A stretch of 44,926 nucleotides of DNA from Oscillospiraceae bacterium (GTDB lineage Bacteria; Bacillota_A; Clostridia; Oscillospirales; Ruminococcaceae). Location: NCBI GenBank assembly GCA_017523995.1, contig JAFWUX010000115.1, positions 1 to 44,926 on the forward strand, given 5' to 3'. The notes below the pieces were generated by a model. The model did not search any database, was not told the origin of the DNA, and saw only the letters and a program-made list of their open reading frames with translations. The position numbers and the translations under genes were made by a program. Shown in pieces: positions 44,904-44,926 of this stretch (its first letter is position 1; each line of letters opens with the position of its first letter).

Positions 44904-44926
44904 GGCGCTCACATGACCGCCAGATA

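Noticed and set aside
1..44926. CRISPR arrays, rRNA genes and insertion-sequence transposases
   Set aside because: No regularly spaced direct repeats, rRNA sequence or DDE/serine transposase motifs were seen in any frame.

Overview
The window looks like a chromosomal segment from a Gram-positive gut-type Clostridia member, most likely a Ruminococcus-like member of the Oscillospiraceae/Ruminococcaceae. The grounds are strong AGGAGG-type ribosome binding sites, consensus TTGACA-N17-TATAAT promoters, intrinsic terminators, a cell-wall-binding-repeat amidase, a split cobalamin methionine synthase, and mobile-element gene families typical of that group. The species assignment is inference.

Layout. 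(1) 1-3095 is the debris of a first mobilizable element: the end of an excisionase-like gene, a methyltransferase, a probable oriT, mobC, a 3'-truncated relaxase gene joined directly to a 5'-truncated tyrosine integrase gene, and a terminator. (2) 3096-22306 is a second element of about 19.2 kb, bounded by a perfect 26-bp direct repeat. The right copy is the 3' end of an intact tRNA-Trp gene (22282-22357, minus strand), so the repeats are its att sites. Inside, from left to right, are: an integrase with its own promoter beside a 38-bp perfect palindrome; a plus-strand operon of two unknown proteins, ParA, an HTH regulator, ParB, a 5'-truncated MobV/Pre relaxase and TraX; small unknown genes; a minus-strand block with an unknown 320-aa acidic protein and a composite zinc-motif/HTH regulator; a divergent promoter pair controlled by twin operators; an RHH protein; an antitoxin/PIN toxin pair; then an AT-rich cargo of ECF sigma factor, anti-sigma factor, two secreted proteins, a two-permease FtsX/MacB-type ABC transporter and a small ORF. 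The last 760 bp is non-coding and holds two convergent consensus promoters. No type IV secretion genes are visible, so the element is at most mobilizable, and its relaxase looks damaged.

(3) 22400-28200 is host chromosome: a cell-wall amidase, a cluster of terminators and repeats, and two c-di-GMP enzymes, a diguanylate cyclase followed by an EAL phosphodiesterase with a degenerate GGDEF site. (4) 28215-34003 is a six-gene minus-strand operon: a GntR/YtrA-type repressor with a clear operator, an ABC ATPase, two permeases, a secreted beta-lactamase-family protein and a membrane-anchored alpha/beta hydrolase. (5) 34217-35581 is aspartokinase. (6) 35811-44694 is a tightly packed 12-gene minus-strand run from alanine racemase through uracil-DNA glycosylase, MetF, the methionine-synthase reactivation protein and MetH to D-aminoacyl-tRNA deacylase, with small uncharacterised genes between them.

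The most notable signals are a palindromic motif (core GTTGACACAAGTAGCAAC) found four times, only inside the att-bounded element and once inside parB itself; the twin-operator divergent promoter; the cargo module, which looks like a regulated secretion or antagonism system; the composite regulator sharing its C-terminal half with the ParA/ParB-linked HTH protein; and the convergent promoter pair near the right att. All family assignments come from reading the translated sequence and were not checked by database search.
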